This document shows positions 27,501 through 39,700 of a DNA stretch of 64,000 bases, piece after piece. The DNA comes from Theobroma cacao (taxonomy: Eukaryota; Streptophyta; Magnoliopsida; Malvales; Malvaceae). The DNA is taken from NCBI RefSeq assembly GCF_000208745.1, contig NC_030852.1, positions 32,847,379 to 32,911,378 on the forward strand, written 5' to 3'. Position 1 is the stretch's first letter. Each line of letters begins with the position of its first letter. The position numbers and the translations under genes are program-made. The notes beneath the pieces are model-generated. The model was not told where the DNA came from. It saw nothing but the letters and a program-made list of their open reading frames with translations, and made no database searches.

Positions 27501-28654
27501 AATAACCAGAGCCAATTGTTATATATGTCAAACAAGTCTGGTATCCACCAGTCACCTAGGATCACACAAATGGGATTAAACTTATTGAAAGAAAAGGAAA
27601 ACTTAAGGATGGCTAGGAAAAATGACTGTTAATTTCATTTGACACTCCTAGCCTCATATATCTATCATTAAACTCTCTGGGGACAAATCTTCTGATGACA
27701 ATGATTCATAAATGAGAGTTTCCAAATTAAATAGATAAAGAAAAACCTTAAAGTAGGCATCTGTCATGACTTCATTAAATGAAAGAAATGAGGAAAGTCA
27801 AGTAATCAGTTAATACAATTGTCAACAACTCAAAAATGGAGAGATCTTCCACTTCATTGCTGAAATTATGGTCATCCAGGATTCATATATCCTTTGCAAT
27901 TATGAAATGATCTTAGAGACAGCTAATCATGTTTAACTAAATCCCAAGTTACCAAGAAAAGTACAAATTACCATATAAGATATATTTTCCATGCTAACCG
28001 CAGGTATTGGAGTAAATACTAGTAGTACAAACCAATTTTAATCCTTACAACCAAACCCATCATGTGGCAAATGATATAGACAGCATAAACGTTTACAACT
28101 TGAATCTTGATTTCTAAAGGTTCATACAAAAGCTTTTCTATGAAAAGATGGTCAGTAATTTTAAAGGACCATTGAAACTACAATTCTCTAACCTCAATAA
28201 AACACAGGATTATGGATAGCTTGATTACTTACAGAATTTGGCAACCAAACTTCATCCAATTAACAACAAGTTTCTGTTCATAAATAGAATTAGCTTCCCC
28301 GTCCAATCAATAACTAAAATACCTTAAAAACGTGATATTGGTAAGAAAAGATGCTAACAAGACATGCTAAAACTCATTGATCAAGCTGACCGGCCAATGT
28401 AGCCATTCACCCAACCCGATGCTTAATGCCAGCAACACAAAAATTATTGCACAAACATTTTCTCAAGCTTCTAAATTGTACATCAAAACAAAATTTTGAA
28501 GGCAACCCACAATTTGATTATGTAAAATACATTGTTTGAAACTGAATTATCTATAAATTTCACATCAAATATTACAAAGCAAAAAAATTCCTCGTATAAG
28601 AAATAAGTACAGATTTTGCAACAATGCTCAACTGCTTACCTTTGAGAATGCTTC
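24501..28654. other. Intergenic or 3' non-coding part of the LPP-beta locus
   Basis: No coding gene is recognised. A consensus donor (CAAAG|GTAAGC) lies on the minus strand about 20 bases past the LPP-beta stop, and a GC-richer block at about 24.8-25.1 kb is preceded by an acceptor-like TTTACTTTATAG. The LPP-beta 3' untranslated region may therefore be spliced over this interval. The sequence between is AT-rich and intron-like. Confidence 0.3.
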
Positions 28655-29263
28655 CTAAAACCAAAAAACCAAGAACGCAACAATCCCTTCAAGCACCCCA
28701 ATAATCACCCCAGCCAAAACGTCAAAAAGGAAATGCCTTCCAAGCAAAACCCTTGAAGTGGCTGTCATTATAGCCCAAACCCAGACACCTAATAGAACAA
28801 AATCGGCTTCCAATTTAGTCCACTGTTTAATGAAATCCGAAACAAATCCGTCGTCGTTTTGGAGAATAAGGTGGAAGAGAGTAGCTGAAAAAAGAACACG
28901 TGAAGCGTGGCCACTTGGGAAAGAGAAGTTGTCGGCGTGAACAACGGGGGACATGTTGGGGTTGTAAGGAGGACGGGTACGGCGGAAGATTAGCTTGATG
29001 AGGCCGATTACAGCGAGGTCGAGAAGGAGGCCAAGGATGAAAGGGATTGATCGAGAGGAAAGGGAAGGAGAAGCGAGAAAGAGGGAGAGGGAAACTGGGA
29101 AAGAAAAGCGGAAATCGGCGGAGTATTCGAGGAGGAGGAGGAGGAAAGTTGGGAGGATTGGTTTAAAGAGTGTGTGGAGGAAGTGGGAGACGGTGGTGTC
29201 TAGTGTTATGAGCGGGCCGAGGAATGGTTGGGGTGGTTGGGTGGTTGTTTTCGGTGAGCCCAT
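28655..29263 (-). CDS. LPPB: PAP2-family lipid phosphate phosphatase, LPP-beta type
   Basis: Predicted integral-membrane phosphatase that removes phosphate from lipid phosphates such as phosphatidic acid or isoprenoid diphosphates. The single exon encodes 202 residues, close to the size I recall for Arabidopsis LPP-beta. All three PAP2 catalytic motifs are intact: KLIFRRTRP at 90-98 (motif KX6RP), PSGH at 116-119 with the acid/base His119, and SRVLLGRHFLFD at 170-181 (motif SRX5HX3D, nucleophile His177). Hydrophobic stretches near 33-47, 55-67, 74-92, 121-135, 155-168 and 183-201 suggest five to six membrane segments. The start is the first ATG of the frame, just after a GCC-rich leader. No transit peptide is evident. 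It lies about 16 kb from the ORP start with nothing recognisable between, as adjacent genes in Arabidopsis do. The true substrate is not shown by sequence. Confidence 0.9.
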   Translation of the reverse strand: MGSPKTTTQPPQPFLGPLITLDTTVSHFLHTLFKPILPTFLLLLLEYSADFRFSFPVSLSLFLASPSLSSRSIPFILGLLLDLAVIGLIKLIFRRTRPPYNPNMSPVVHADNFSFPSGHASRVLFSATLFHLILQNDDGFVSDFIKQWTKLEADFVLLGVWVWAIMTATSRVLLGRHFLFDVLAGVIIGVLEGIVAFLVFWF

Positions 29264-29265
29264 TG

Positions 29266-29290
29266 ACGGTGGCGGCGGCGGCGGTGGCGA
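29266..29290. repeat. Short GGC/GCC triplet run in the LPP-beta leader
   Basis: About eight imperfect GCC triplets (minus strand) lie immediately upstream of the LPP-beta start codon. They would make a stable, GC-rich leader segment if transcribed. Confidence 0.7.
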
Positions 29291-29780
29291 AGGCGGGTAA
29301 GGGGTTTGGCAGTTGGGGTCTTTGGGGTCAACTTACAAACGAGAAACGACAGTTTACAGTTAAAGAGAATGTTTGACATGATTACTTCTGATTGGATAAG
29401 AAAGTTGAGTGAGTAAATCTGAGTACAACGGTTAAGTAATGCTGGGCCTTTTTCGTATTTCTTTTTTAGACATGAGGACAAGACCACTAAGGAAACTGAA
29501 GTGGGCTACAATGGCCCCACTAGTGTGCTTTTGGTCTTTTGGGCCACTTAAGAGTTTAACTCATCTCCATTGTATGATGGGCCCATTGCCCTTTACCAAT
29601 TAGATATATAGGATGGATGAGAGGATTTAAACTTTAAACGGACGGCTTTCATTAGCCCATTAGCTAGGACAAAATAATATAGACATCTCTAAAAGAATTA
29701 CTCAACGATTAAAATTATGTGAAATTTCTTATCGAAAGTTTTAATATAAATCTTCTGGAATGAGATATATGATATAATAA

Positions 29781-30616
29781 GGGTTTATATTTGGTACATT
29801 GTCAGGACATCAAATGATGTCATCTCATTAAAAAATAAATTTATCATTTTGAGGGATTCAAAAATAAATATTATTAATTTTCCTTAAAAATTCAAAAAAA
29901 AAAAAGATAAACAATTTTTTACCTCCCTCCAACTGTCTTTAACTTATCAAATGAATTGGTTGCACAGGTATGATACCTCCAACATTTTTGTACCACAACA
30001 ATCAATCGTGGCATTACCAAATCCAAATTGGTTAGGATTTGTATGTAGTGATTGATCTATTTCTTTTGGATTCAAATGTAAACACTCATATGAAAATTGT
30101 ATGGTTTATTGATTTTATATCTTTCTAAAAGACTATTATAGTTTTTTAGGGTTGTCAGTTGTTTTTATTTTTACCTTTTCCAATTGTCCTCCATATATTT
30201 ATTTATTTCATTCAACATATATACTTCAAGGCAAGTCAAAGATAAACAAATCAAGATAAAAATATCAAATCCCTTTTCATTTTTTGGAAGTAATTTAAAA
30301 AAAAAAGAGTGAAATAAATATTAAGAATTAAATTAAGAAGAAGAGTGAAATAAGTATTATTTTCAAGAATCAAAATTAAAAATTTAGGATTTTAGACTTA
30401 TTATTGTTAAGGTAGGAAGAATAGGAGAAGAAGAGCAAGAGAAGAATAAGAGGAGATTGGGTGACAGGGAGTTGGATATTTTTATTTTTTTAAATAGTAA
30501 TATTTATTTTTTAAATCCCTTAAAAGTATTAAATTTATTTCTTCCTAAGGTGGCACCATATTATACCTTGATAATGCATAGAAATTATACAATGTTAATG
30601 TATCAAATATAAATCC
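29781..30616. mobile_element. Non-autonomous DNA transposon with long inverted repeats, copy 1
   Basis: The element begins GGGTTTATATTTGGTACATT. The reverse complement of its end reads GGATTTATATTTGATACATT, and the arms stay alignable further inward (e.g. AATAAATATTA blocks). It is flanked by ATATAATAA (29,772-29,780) and ATATAAAAA (30,617-30,625), an 8/9 match that looks like a 9-bp target-site duplication, the size made by Mutator-like transposases. No transposase frame is present. The core is purine-rich (AGAAGAAGAG type). Confidence 0.65.
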
Positions 30617-30850
30617 ATATAAAAAAGAATTCCTATAAAATAAAAAGAGTGGTCAAAGTATTGTATATATGAATTATTTAGTCCCAAAACAATTTATTAT
30701 GCCTTTGTTAATGCTATTTTAATCCTAATCCTGTTTTTGTAAGCATGACACTTGTATCTGTAAAACTTGACTTCACATTCATTCAAGCATACGACTAAAG
30801 CATTATTTACAACATCACTCTTGCCTATACAAAGACACACTTAAAAGATA

Positions 30851-32082
30851 GGTTTAATATTTGATGCACTGACAATGCATAGTTTTTATACACGGTTAAC
30901 TTAATGAAATGTAACACTTCATTAATAAGGTAAAATAAAAAATCTTTAAAGATTAAAAATTAAATATTAAAAAATTTATAATAATTAATTAAATAAAAAA
31001 ATATTTTCACTTTTCTATCTCTCTTAGTTGTTCTTTTTCTTGTCCTCATCTTTTATTTCTCTCCAACTCCATCATCTTCTTCTCCTTTTCTTCCATTAAA
31101 ATTAAGTCTTGCAAAATTTTACAATTTCAAAAGCAATTTTTAGATTCTTTTCTTATATTTTTTTAAACCTTAAGAGAGATTGAGAAAACATATTTTTAAA
31201 AAATGAGAAAACAAGAATTAAATATATAAATCTTATAAGCAAAATTTTATGAAGTTAACAATTTTGCTTTTAATTAACAGGATTGAGCCAAAAATTGTTC
31301 TTTTTTAGAAGTCATATCCTACCTTCCTTTCTCGTGGTATTGCAAACAGAAATTCACTTTCACTCAAATAACGAGAAAGGCAAATTCACTTTCACTCAAA
31401 TAGTTAATTTTGAAACCCTTGTGAAATGGTTAGTAACATCCCATCAAATATGACAGATCTTCATTTAAAATGTTGAAAACTTGGGGTTTAGTTAAAAATT
31501 AAAATGTCTATATAGCATATCATATGAATAATGATTTTGGTTTAAATACCAGAAAACATGTGATTTAGTTTAACATCTCAAGCTTAAATTTATTAGCATT
31601 TTGAGTTTTAGTAAAATGGTAAAGTAACGCCTCAAAAGAACTTTTTATGAGAGCATTCTAAGGAAAAAAAACTTAATGCTTGCGGAAAAAGAACAATTTT
31701 GGGTTTAATATGTTATTTAGAAGCAAAATTGTTGACTAAATAAAATTATCTTAATAAGATTTATTTAAATCTTGTTTCTTTAATCTCTAAAGAATAAGAA
31801 AAGAATTTAAAAATTGCACTTGAAATTATAGAATTTTACAAAACTTAATTTTAATGGAAGAAGAAGAGAAAAAGAAGATCATGGAGTTAGAGAGAAATAG
31901 AAAAATGGAGAACAAGAAAATAACGGCTGAGAGAGATTGAAAAGTAAAAATATTTTATTTTTTATTTAATTAATTATTATAAATTTTTAATATTTAATGT
32001 TAAGTTCTTAAAAGTTTTTTATTTTATTACATTAATGAGATGACACATTTTAATGAGCTGACAGTGTAGCAAATATAAATTC
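30851..32082. mobile_element. Non-autonomous DNA transposon with long inverted repeats, copy 2
   Basis: The left arm (about 30,851-31,306) matches the reverse complement of the right arm (about 31,685-32,082) over about 400 bases. Shared blocks include TTTATAATAATTAATTAAAT, CCATTAAAATTAAGT and CAATTTTGCTT. The ends (GGTTTAATATTTGATGCACT and, reverse-complemented, GAATTTATATTTGCTACACT) are related to copy 1, so the two belong to one family. The core (31,307-31,684) is non-coding and includes a 21-base word repeated with period 32. Target-site duplication is poor (about 5/9). Confidence 0.7.
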
Positions 32083-32588
32083 TAATGGGGACATAGTTGT
32101 TGTACATATTTACTCCATCTTCACACTGGTAACCTCATTTTCGTGCGGAAAATACTTCGATGAAATTTTATGACTGTTATTTTTGCTACCTTGACTGGGG
32201 GCTCCAAATCCTTAGGATTTTATTTGGTTTTTTTTTTCAGTCTTCAAGTCTAGGGATTAGTTGACGCCCAATGCATGTTTCTGACAGACTTAGTTTTGTT
32301 GCTTATCAAAATTAGGCTAAAGATGGGGTATCAAGAGTAAGTGACATGCTGATGGTAGTTGATCAAAACAGCAGCAGCAGCGAAGAGGTGATGGATTTTG
32401 ATTCAGTATAATGTTGTTTACAGGTTCAGTTTTTTGTTTAATACTTCATTGTGTGATGGTCTTTCTGTATATTGTGTAGGAGCAGCAGTGTCAGCAAGCA
32501 TTTGGGGGCTGGTAGGTATTTTTTGTTGCTCACCAGCATATAGGTTCTGGGTTGTTTCACTGTATACTCCCTTATGTCAACTGTGCAG

Positions 32589-32648
32589 GAAAGTTAATAT
32601 GTTTTACTGATAGCAAAGGAAAGTTTATATGTTTTACTGATAGCAACT
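32589..32648. repeat. Two-copy tandem repeat, period 30
   Basis: Two 30-base units beginning GGAAAGTT and containing ATATGTTTTACTGATAGCAA are adjacent and differ at two positions. It is a recent small duplication in otherwise unassigned sequence (32.1-33.2 kb, where I see no gene). Confidence 0.85.
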
Positions 32649-33241
32649 TGTAATATGTGTAGAGTAGTTAAGGTCGTCATGCGGTCATGGGATGTTCCAG
32701 AGATATATGTTGCAATAGCAAAGTTTCATCCCAGGTGCAACCTAGTAAAAATATAGCATTCTGTCTAGCTCACTGTTGTGGCCAACAAAAAAAAAAATCT
32801 GACTTTGTCGATGAAATTTAAAAAATTCATTCTTGAAATTGTCCAACTTGGAAGGAGATGTCCAGCTTTCTAACTCAAATTTATTGCTTTTAGTGCATGC
32901 ATAATTTGTCACAAAGTGTTAACCAAAAGCTATTACTCCGTTTCAAATAGGATACAAACATAAATTCATAAAAACACGAAAGGTGCTCACAGAATTGCTG
33001 GCTTGACACTTTCTATGCCAGCCAATCTATCTGTGCTCACTGGGTGCTTTCCCTTTGCATTCCATTTTCTTCTTTCCATTTGTTTCAGAGCACTCAAGTC
33101 CAACTCAAGTTAGGAGAGGCTTCAACCCAAACAAGCTCAAACCCCATCAAAAATGTGGAGCACTCATTTATTACATGACAGATTATTTCCTCCAAATCAT
33201 AGTGCACCATGCGATCGCTTATAAATTGATGCCACCTACAC

Positions 33242-34280
33242 TTAAAAGTGACAGCAGAACGATCGATAAACTAGACACCCTGCATCCGGATTAAAAAAAT
33301 CATCAGATATCACTTCTCTTTCACGTTCAATAGCCTTCTCAGCATCTGTGAGGAACAAATATTCTGGATCCTCGTAATTGAGCCAGGTTTTACGGTCGGG
33401 GCCACGATTTAAGCAATCTATTGTTGTCGCCACCAATGCATGAGGAGAAGAATGCAATTTCATAACACTCAAAACAAGCATGAATGCGAAGAAGAATTGT
33501 TCTCCACGCTTGACAGCATATGAAACGAGTCTAGAGAAAGTGTAAAAGTTAAAATCAAGGCATTGTACTTTAGCAAGATGGATGTAGTTGTGATGAACAG
33601 CATCGAATGCTAAGTCGTCCATTGGAATGCAAGTAATACCATATTCCCTTAGCAAAGACTGCATTAATAATCGGCCCCTCACACCCACCTCCATAACTAG
33701 TCTAATTAGATTCTCCTTTTTCTGCACAGATCAATCATAACAAGAATACATTTGACACAATATGCGATGAATACCATGCAATCTGGGGATTTAGGTAGAG
33801 CAGATATGTCAAATAGAGGGCTACGTAATTTGGTTACGTCCATGAAGGGAAGCACAATTTTGGCATTGGAGAGTTGAAGAAATAAAGTGATGAAGAGGAA
33901 GAAGAATTATTGCCTTTATCAGAACCCAAAAGAAGCAGCCATCCGTACTTGGACAACAGGATTCGTGTTCCGCATGGCTTTGGCGTGTCGGCCTTGTAAG
34001 CAAGCCTAGAACACATGTTCCTCAGCAAGCCTGCTGTGTGGAATACCGGGCTCTATCTTCAAGGCCACAATCCATGAAAGCTCTCTTTCTAGATGTTGTT
34101 GTAATATAATAGAAGAAGCACAACTGGAGAAGGCTAGACGGCAACACTTGGAAACAGCACGGATTTGATGTAATCAAGGACTGATAAATACCTCAATATA
34201 ATTTCCAGAACATCCTCGGGGAGACGACAAAGACGGTAGGTTTTCTGCTCTTCAGTTTTATTTATTTCCTCAGCCTCCAT
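33242..34280 (-). pseudogene. F-box / DUF295-type gene relic with several frameshifts
   Basis: The frame opens with ATG at 34,280 and reads into a clear F-box (LCRLPEDVLEIILRYLSVLDYI, about residues 18-39), then hits a stop. One frame over, the F-box continues (QIRAVSKCCRLAFSSC). A third frame gives CGTRILLSKYGWLLLLG and SSLYFFNSP, resembling the DUF295/KIB-type domain of plant F-box proteins (a GWLLL block followed by an FFNP-like block). A fourth begins near 33,838 with DVTKLRSPLFDISALPKSPDC. A further open frame at 33,242-33,727 (IDCLNRGPDRKTWLNYED) may be its degraded tail; I do not recognise the rest of it. At least three frame changes without usable splice sites argue for a pseudogene. 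Intact relatives recruit substrates to SCF ubiquitin ligases. A misassembled or unusually spliced gene is the alternative. Confidence 0.55.
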
Positions 34281-34736
34281 CTTTGGGTAATATTCGAGTT
34301 TCCTACTGAGCAGAAACCACCATATACACCGACGCCCTCCTCTTTTGATAGCTAAAGCCTTTTGTTAAGAGGGTTTAAAGGGCACATTCATTATAAATTT
34401 ATATATCACCATGAAGTCGCAATTAGACCCTAATTCTAAAAGTATTAGGAAACGATAGGTTTTAGGAAAATAATAATTATGAGAAACGTTCGACATTTAG
34501 GGGGGACAAAGTGATCACTAATCATACAAAGAATATTAATGAATTCCTAACTTTTTTCTTCTCTTGCCTTGGAAGTGATTTAAGTTGACCTTATCAATTC
34601 AACATCATATCACTTTTATCATTATGCATTTGCTCCGAAGGAGCTATCAACCAGCCATTGTTATTGGAGTACATTTGTTTAAGAGAGAAAGGCTTTACAA
34701 TTAGAGAATTTTGAATATATCAAACTTTTTTTATGG

Positions 34737-36734
34737 GTCAAAATATTCAGGAAGTCTTTATATTTATATATTTTGTTTAATTTAGTGTCTGTACTCAAAA
34801 TCGAAGTAATTTAGTCTCTTGATTTTGTAAATTACTTCAGTTAAGTCTTTTCTCCTAACGATATGCAATTTGACCATTAAATAAGATAACGTCAGTGTTG
34901 ACGTGACAAATTTGCTAGCGTGGTAGTGCCACATCACTCTAACATGCTGACGTAACACTAACATACTGATGTAGCACTGTCGTGTCAAAAGGGCTAAATT
35001 GAAAAAAATATATATATGATACAGAAATTAAATTGAATAAAAATTTAATTGACATGGCATTGCCACATCACTATGACATGTTATGTAACAATGTCACGTC
35101 ATAGGGATTAAATTGAAAAAAAATGTATGATATATGGACTAAATTAAATTAAAAATTTAGAATATGAAAACTAAATTGAATAAAAAAATATTTTTTTTGA
35201 AATTTAAGAGAAAAAGAACATATATTTAGCTCACTTTTCACATTATCAAATGTCTTTTCTTGTTGATATCATTTCAATAATACATATATTGGATTAAAAA
35301 TAAAATTAAATAGAGCCAGATATTAACTTATTAATTTTGGATAAACAATATCGGTGTTCTTACTATTAATATGTTTCAATAGTGATTGAAGGATAGGGAT
35401 ATATTTTCTAGAGAATTTGAGACTAACCAAAAAAAAGTAAAACCTATGATTAATTATTGTTTATTGGTTTGGAATCTCTTATTACACTAGTTTCTTAATC
35501 AATAGATTAAAATATCTATTAATCACACTTTAGAGAGTGCAAACTTCACTTTACTATTTTCTAAACTAAAGAAGAGAAAGTGATAACTATAGGGATAGGG
35601 ATAGGAAAAATGAAAATGTGAAGCGAGACCTTATTGTTGTGTTAAAGGGGAGGTAAGGGCCGCCCTATAAGCTGTTCTCTTCCCTATTCTATAATAAACA
35701 TGAAGAGGAGACCATATTGCTTGGTGCAGAGGGCCATAGTGATTAAATTGCAATGAGCCGACGGCTAAATGACAGAAGGTCCATTTGTGCCTTAGTATGG
35801 AGGCCTCCTTTAGAGTCGCAGTCACGGGAAATATTGTCAACAAATAGCTTTTGAGTAGCCGACAATTGGAATAATTTGCAGTCCAATTTAATAATTTGCG
35901 TTGTGGAAACCAAGTTCCATTTTCAGCTGCTCCAGCCACTTGCTGATTCATACCATAGCATAAAGAGATCCATTCTATGACAAATCAATTCCAACTTTAC
36001 TTCTTTGTGCATTTTTGGGTGCAATCTCCTGCATTTTTTTTTCTTAGATAGTAACCATTGCAAAGATACTTTTGTGTTATAAGTTTTTTTTCTTTTTACA
36101 TTTAGTTTTATTTTTAGTCCAATATATGTATTATTGAAATGATATCAATAAGAAAAGACATTTAATAATCTGCATAGTGAACTAAATATATTTTTTCTCT
36201 TAAATTTAAAGAATACTTTTTTTATTTAGTTTAATTTTTAAATTTTATTCAATTTAATTCTCGTATTTTAATTTTTTATTTAATTTAATCTTTATATCAT
36301 ATATTTTTTTAATTTAATTTTTCTGATGTGGTAATGTCATATCAAAATGTCGTGCTATGTGATAGTGACACGCTAGCACATCAAAATGATATGACATTGC
36401 TACACCAGTTAAATTTTTATTCAATTTAATTTTTATATTATTCAGTTTTCTTCAAAGTAATCTCTTTAATGTGATAATGTCACATTAACATATTAGAGTG
36501 ACATGACACTTTCACATCAGTAAATCTGCTAAGTCAATACTGTATTAGCATTAATGTCATACTTTTTAATGATAAAATTAAATATTATTAAAAAAACTAA
36601 ATTAGAGTAATTTTTAAAATTAAAAATTAAATTATTTTGATTTAAATATATAAAATAAATTAAACAAAATACATTAACATATTAACGTTCTGAATATTTT
36701 TCTTTCAAAAAAAAAACTTTCCGAATATTTTGAC
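34737..36734. mobile_element. Two-kilobase element with about 0.6-kb inverted repeats
   Basis: The left arm (about 34,737-35,311) matches the reverse complement of the right arm (about 36,100-36,734). The outer ends share GTCAAAATATTC; internal matches include TGATATCATTTCAATAATAC and AAATGTCTTTTCTT. The arms contain the 'aattTAGTCcctgTAC' and 'CACATCA..GACATG' type words common in plant Mutator-like and foldback repeats. The 0.79-kb core is unrelated to the arms, richer in GC between about 35.62 and 35.95 kb, and carries a 106-codon minus-strand frame (35,631-35,951) with no recognised family. No convincing target-site duplication and no transposase were found. Confidence 0.7.
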
Positions 36735-39700
36735 TGAAAATGAATTGAATGATGGACAGATTAACAGGGCATGATCGTTGAATTTGTTGCAGTCAATCAT
36801 TGTTCACTAGCTGGCCTTTGAGAGAGGATCATGCGGTTTTGAAACACGAGCTCGTCCCTGCAAATGTGGCATCTGTCCAGTATACGGTCGTGACAAGAGA
36901 CAAGAACTGAAGGGCCCAAGATTACACAGTGAATGGAATTTTTGCTGCCAAATTCATGACCAATGTGTTTTATTGAATTCTAAATTATTAAGAAGCAAAT
37001 TGATGAGAATATTGTATTAGAATCCTTTGTACTTGCTATGAGAAAATGATAGTGAAAGCAATGCGGAAGGATAAATTTGATAGATCAAACCAAGAGAATT
37101 GAGTACAAAAATGGTAATCTTGTAGACAACGTATATAAGGGGAATATGATGGAGGAATCCAACTTATAGGTGCGTAGGAGCACATGCGAGTAGTAAATGT
37201 CAAGAACAAGGACCATATGCATGCATGGGACCAACAAAGATTAACGATTTTGTTCGACACCAAAGACAAACGATCTTCACCATTCTATCCCCACGATATG
37301 TCACATGATTTGATCAAAAGGTTCGGTCATTGTCCCATCCTTGTTTCCTTCTTCACTGTCAAAAAACCCGACTTTGTTTGATTGGTCTGAAAATTTTACC
37401 TTTTCTCCCAATTGAATGCATGCTAGTTTTTTTGCCTCCTTAGTCATCATTTGTTCCCCACAAGTTTTTTTGTATCGAACAACCTATGGCTCAAACCTTG
37501 CAACATTCGTCTTTCAGCCACCTAAATGAAACCCAAAAGCTCTTCATTCTGCATGTTTATGTCTAGTCCAGTTGATAATTGCTGGTGAAAGCTTGGGAAT
37601 GAAATGTTTCCTTCTTCTTCCCAAATCCCAATCATCCGAAAACACAAATCCTGATGCTTGCAATCCAGACTGGTGCCAGGAATACGATGTTTACGGAGAG
37701 TAGGTCTCCATTGAAGGCAAGCTGTACATTGACTGAATTGAATCCTTACAATGGAGTCATATGATATGACTTTTTCCTTTTTTTTTATGTACTTTATAAT
37801 ATGCATCATAATATTAAATATTAACCAGCTAATTACTCCTTTTTTAACACCTTTTTTTGGTCTGTAATTAATTAAATATTTGCCACATAAATTAGGTTAT
37901 CCATGATAGTAGTAGCAATTTTTAACGTCAAGTCTGAGGTGTAGCATGGGTTTTGACCCCACTTTCTAATTCATTGATTTCCAAACTCGATAGATCGGGG
38001 AAATCAATAGACAAATGAGTCCTCCAAAGGCTAAAGAGTGATTGTGAAGGGTAAGTTTACATATCGATGGCGTGTCAAACGATGTAAGGATATGAAGGCG
38101 TGAGTAAGAATTAAGATAAACAAAAAAGAAGAGAAGAAGCATTTATTGGGTAAAGGTTGGGGAAATACATGCATTAATGGCACTTGAATTCTTTGTCCTT
38201 AGAACGCATTGATGGATTCCATAGCTCGAAGCGGGTCAAACTGTGTCATTCCAGCCCCACTCAATTTCAGGTTTCTGGTCTCATTTGAACAACCCTTTTC
38301 AACTAAGACAGGTATTTTTTTTTATTATGATGACCATTAGCTTTAAGCTCTTAAGCCCCCTCACCCCACAGAACTTGTTCTTTTGTTGCCTTTTGAAGTG
38401 TTGGTCGAGCGTGACAAGGAAAGGATGCCCAAGCTATATAAGCATATTGGGGGCGAGAAGCAAGCATTGAGAGAGAGAGAGAGAGAGAGAGACGGAAGGG
38501 AAATATATAGGTTTAAAAGGGCATAATGAAGCAAAAATAAAAAACATAAGAGGAGTGTTTGAAATGAAGCACGCCAAGATCTAACGCAGTTCCCGGAGCT
38601 GAAATAGATTCTTTCAGGCGTGGAGGCAAAGGCTGGCAAAACTCCACCCACAGCCCTAAGTCCCAACCCTCCAAGCTTACCATGCACTCCTTTTTATTAA
38701 CCTAATAATCACTTTAATTAATCAACCTAATTACCCCAAAATACGTTCAAACTTCTCTTGCTATTGTTCCATAATTGAGTATATCCACATCAATCATGAA
38801 ATCTCTATGATGTTTACTGTTTTTTTTTTTAAACCAATAACAGTTAAGGATTAAACTAATATTCAAATCTCAATGCTGTCCCCTCCCTTCATAACTACGA
38901 GCCATTATCCCAAGGACAGCACCAAACTTTGTGACTTAGAGAGAGACTCACTACCAAGAAAAAATGTGGTGAAAGGGGAAAAAGGTTGTCGTTTTGTAAG
39001 TTTAAATTTCAGTGCTTTTTAAGATGCTTTATCTGCATGCCAGCTTCCATTCTCTTTCTATTCTTCATTTCTTCTATTCTTTTTCTATTCCTATCTGTTT
39101 TTTTTTTTTTTATCTTCAGAGTTCAGACTCCTATAAAAAGATTCCAGCCCATGATCCCTCCATCCCAAAATTCCTTTTAAATAGTATCATGGAATTAAGG
39201 AAGTAATTCAAAGTTTGGTATGTAATTCCTGAAATGCCCTAATTATTGGGTGTAACCAATTGACAATTGGCACAGTGGGATATCATGGGAAAAATTGCTA
39301 AAATATAATAATGCTGGAAGAATTCATATATACTATAAATTAAAGGGTATGATGGAGATGAAAGACCCTACTCAGCTTCCACTTAATCATTCTTTTTGCT
39401 TTAAAAAAACTACGAGGAAATAGCATTCCAAATACTAAAAAAAACTTGGTGGTGGCTGAGGCAATACTCAATAGCATGACTGGTATAACACCTTACCACT
39501 TCAAATTATGATTTCCAATTTCCAACAACTATTACGGGAAAAAAATTGGTTTAATGTAGGATAACTAATTAAAACAATACAGCTTCATTAAGGGTAAGAA
39601 ATTATATTATTGTCATAAAAAATGGTAGAAAACCAGTGGGTTGGAAGTCATGTACAGTGGGACAGAGATTTTCTTTCACCTAATATTCTATTGGGCTAAA

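Noticed and set aside
33259..33290. Resemblance to miR162 (CGATAAAC...CTGCATCC)
   Set aside because: Extra bases interrupt the match and no complementary arm lies nearby.
35631..35951. 106-codon frame as an independent gene
   Set aside because: Lies in the core of an inverted-repeat element and has no recognised family; kept as part of the element description.
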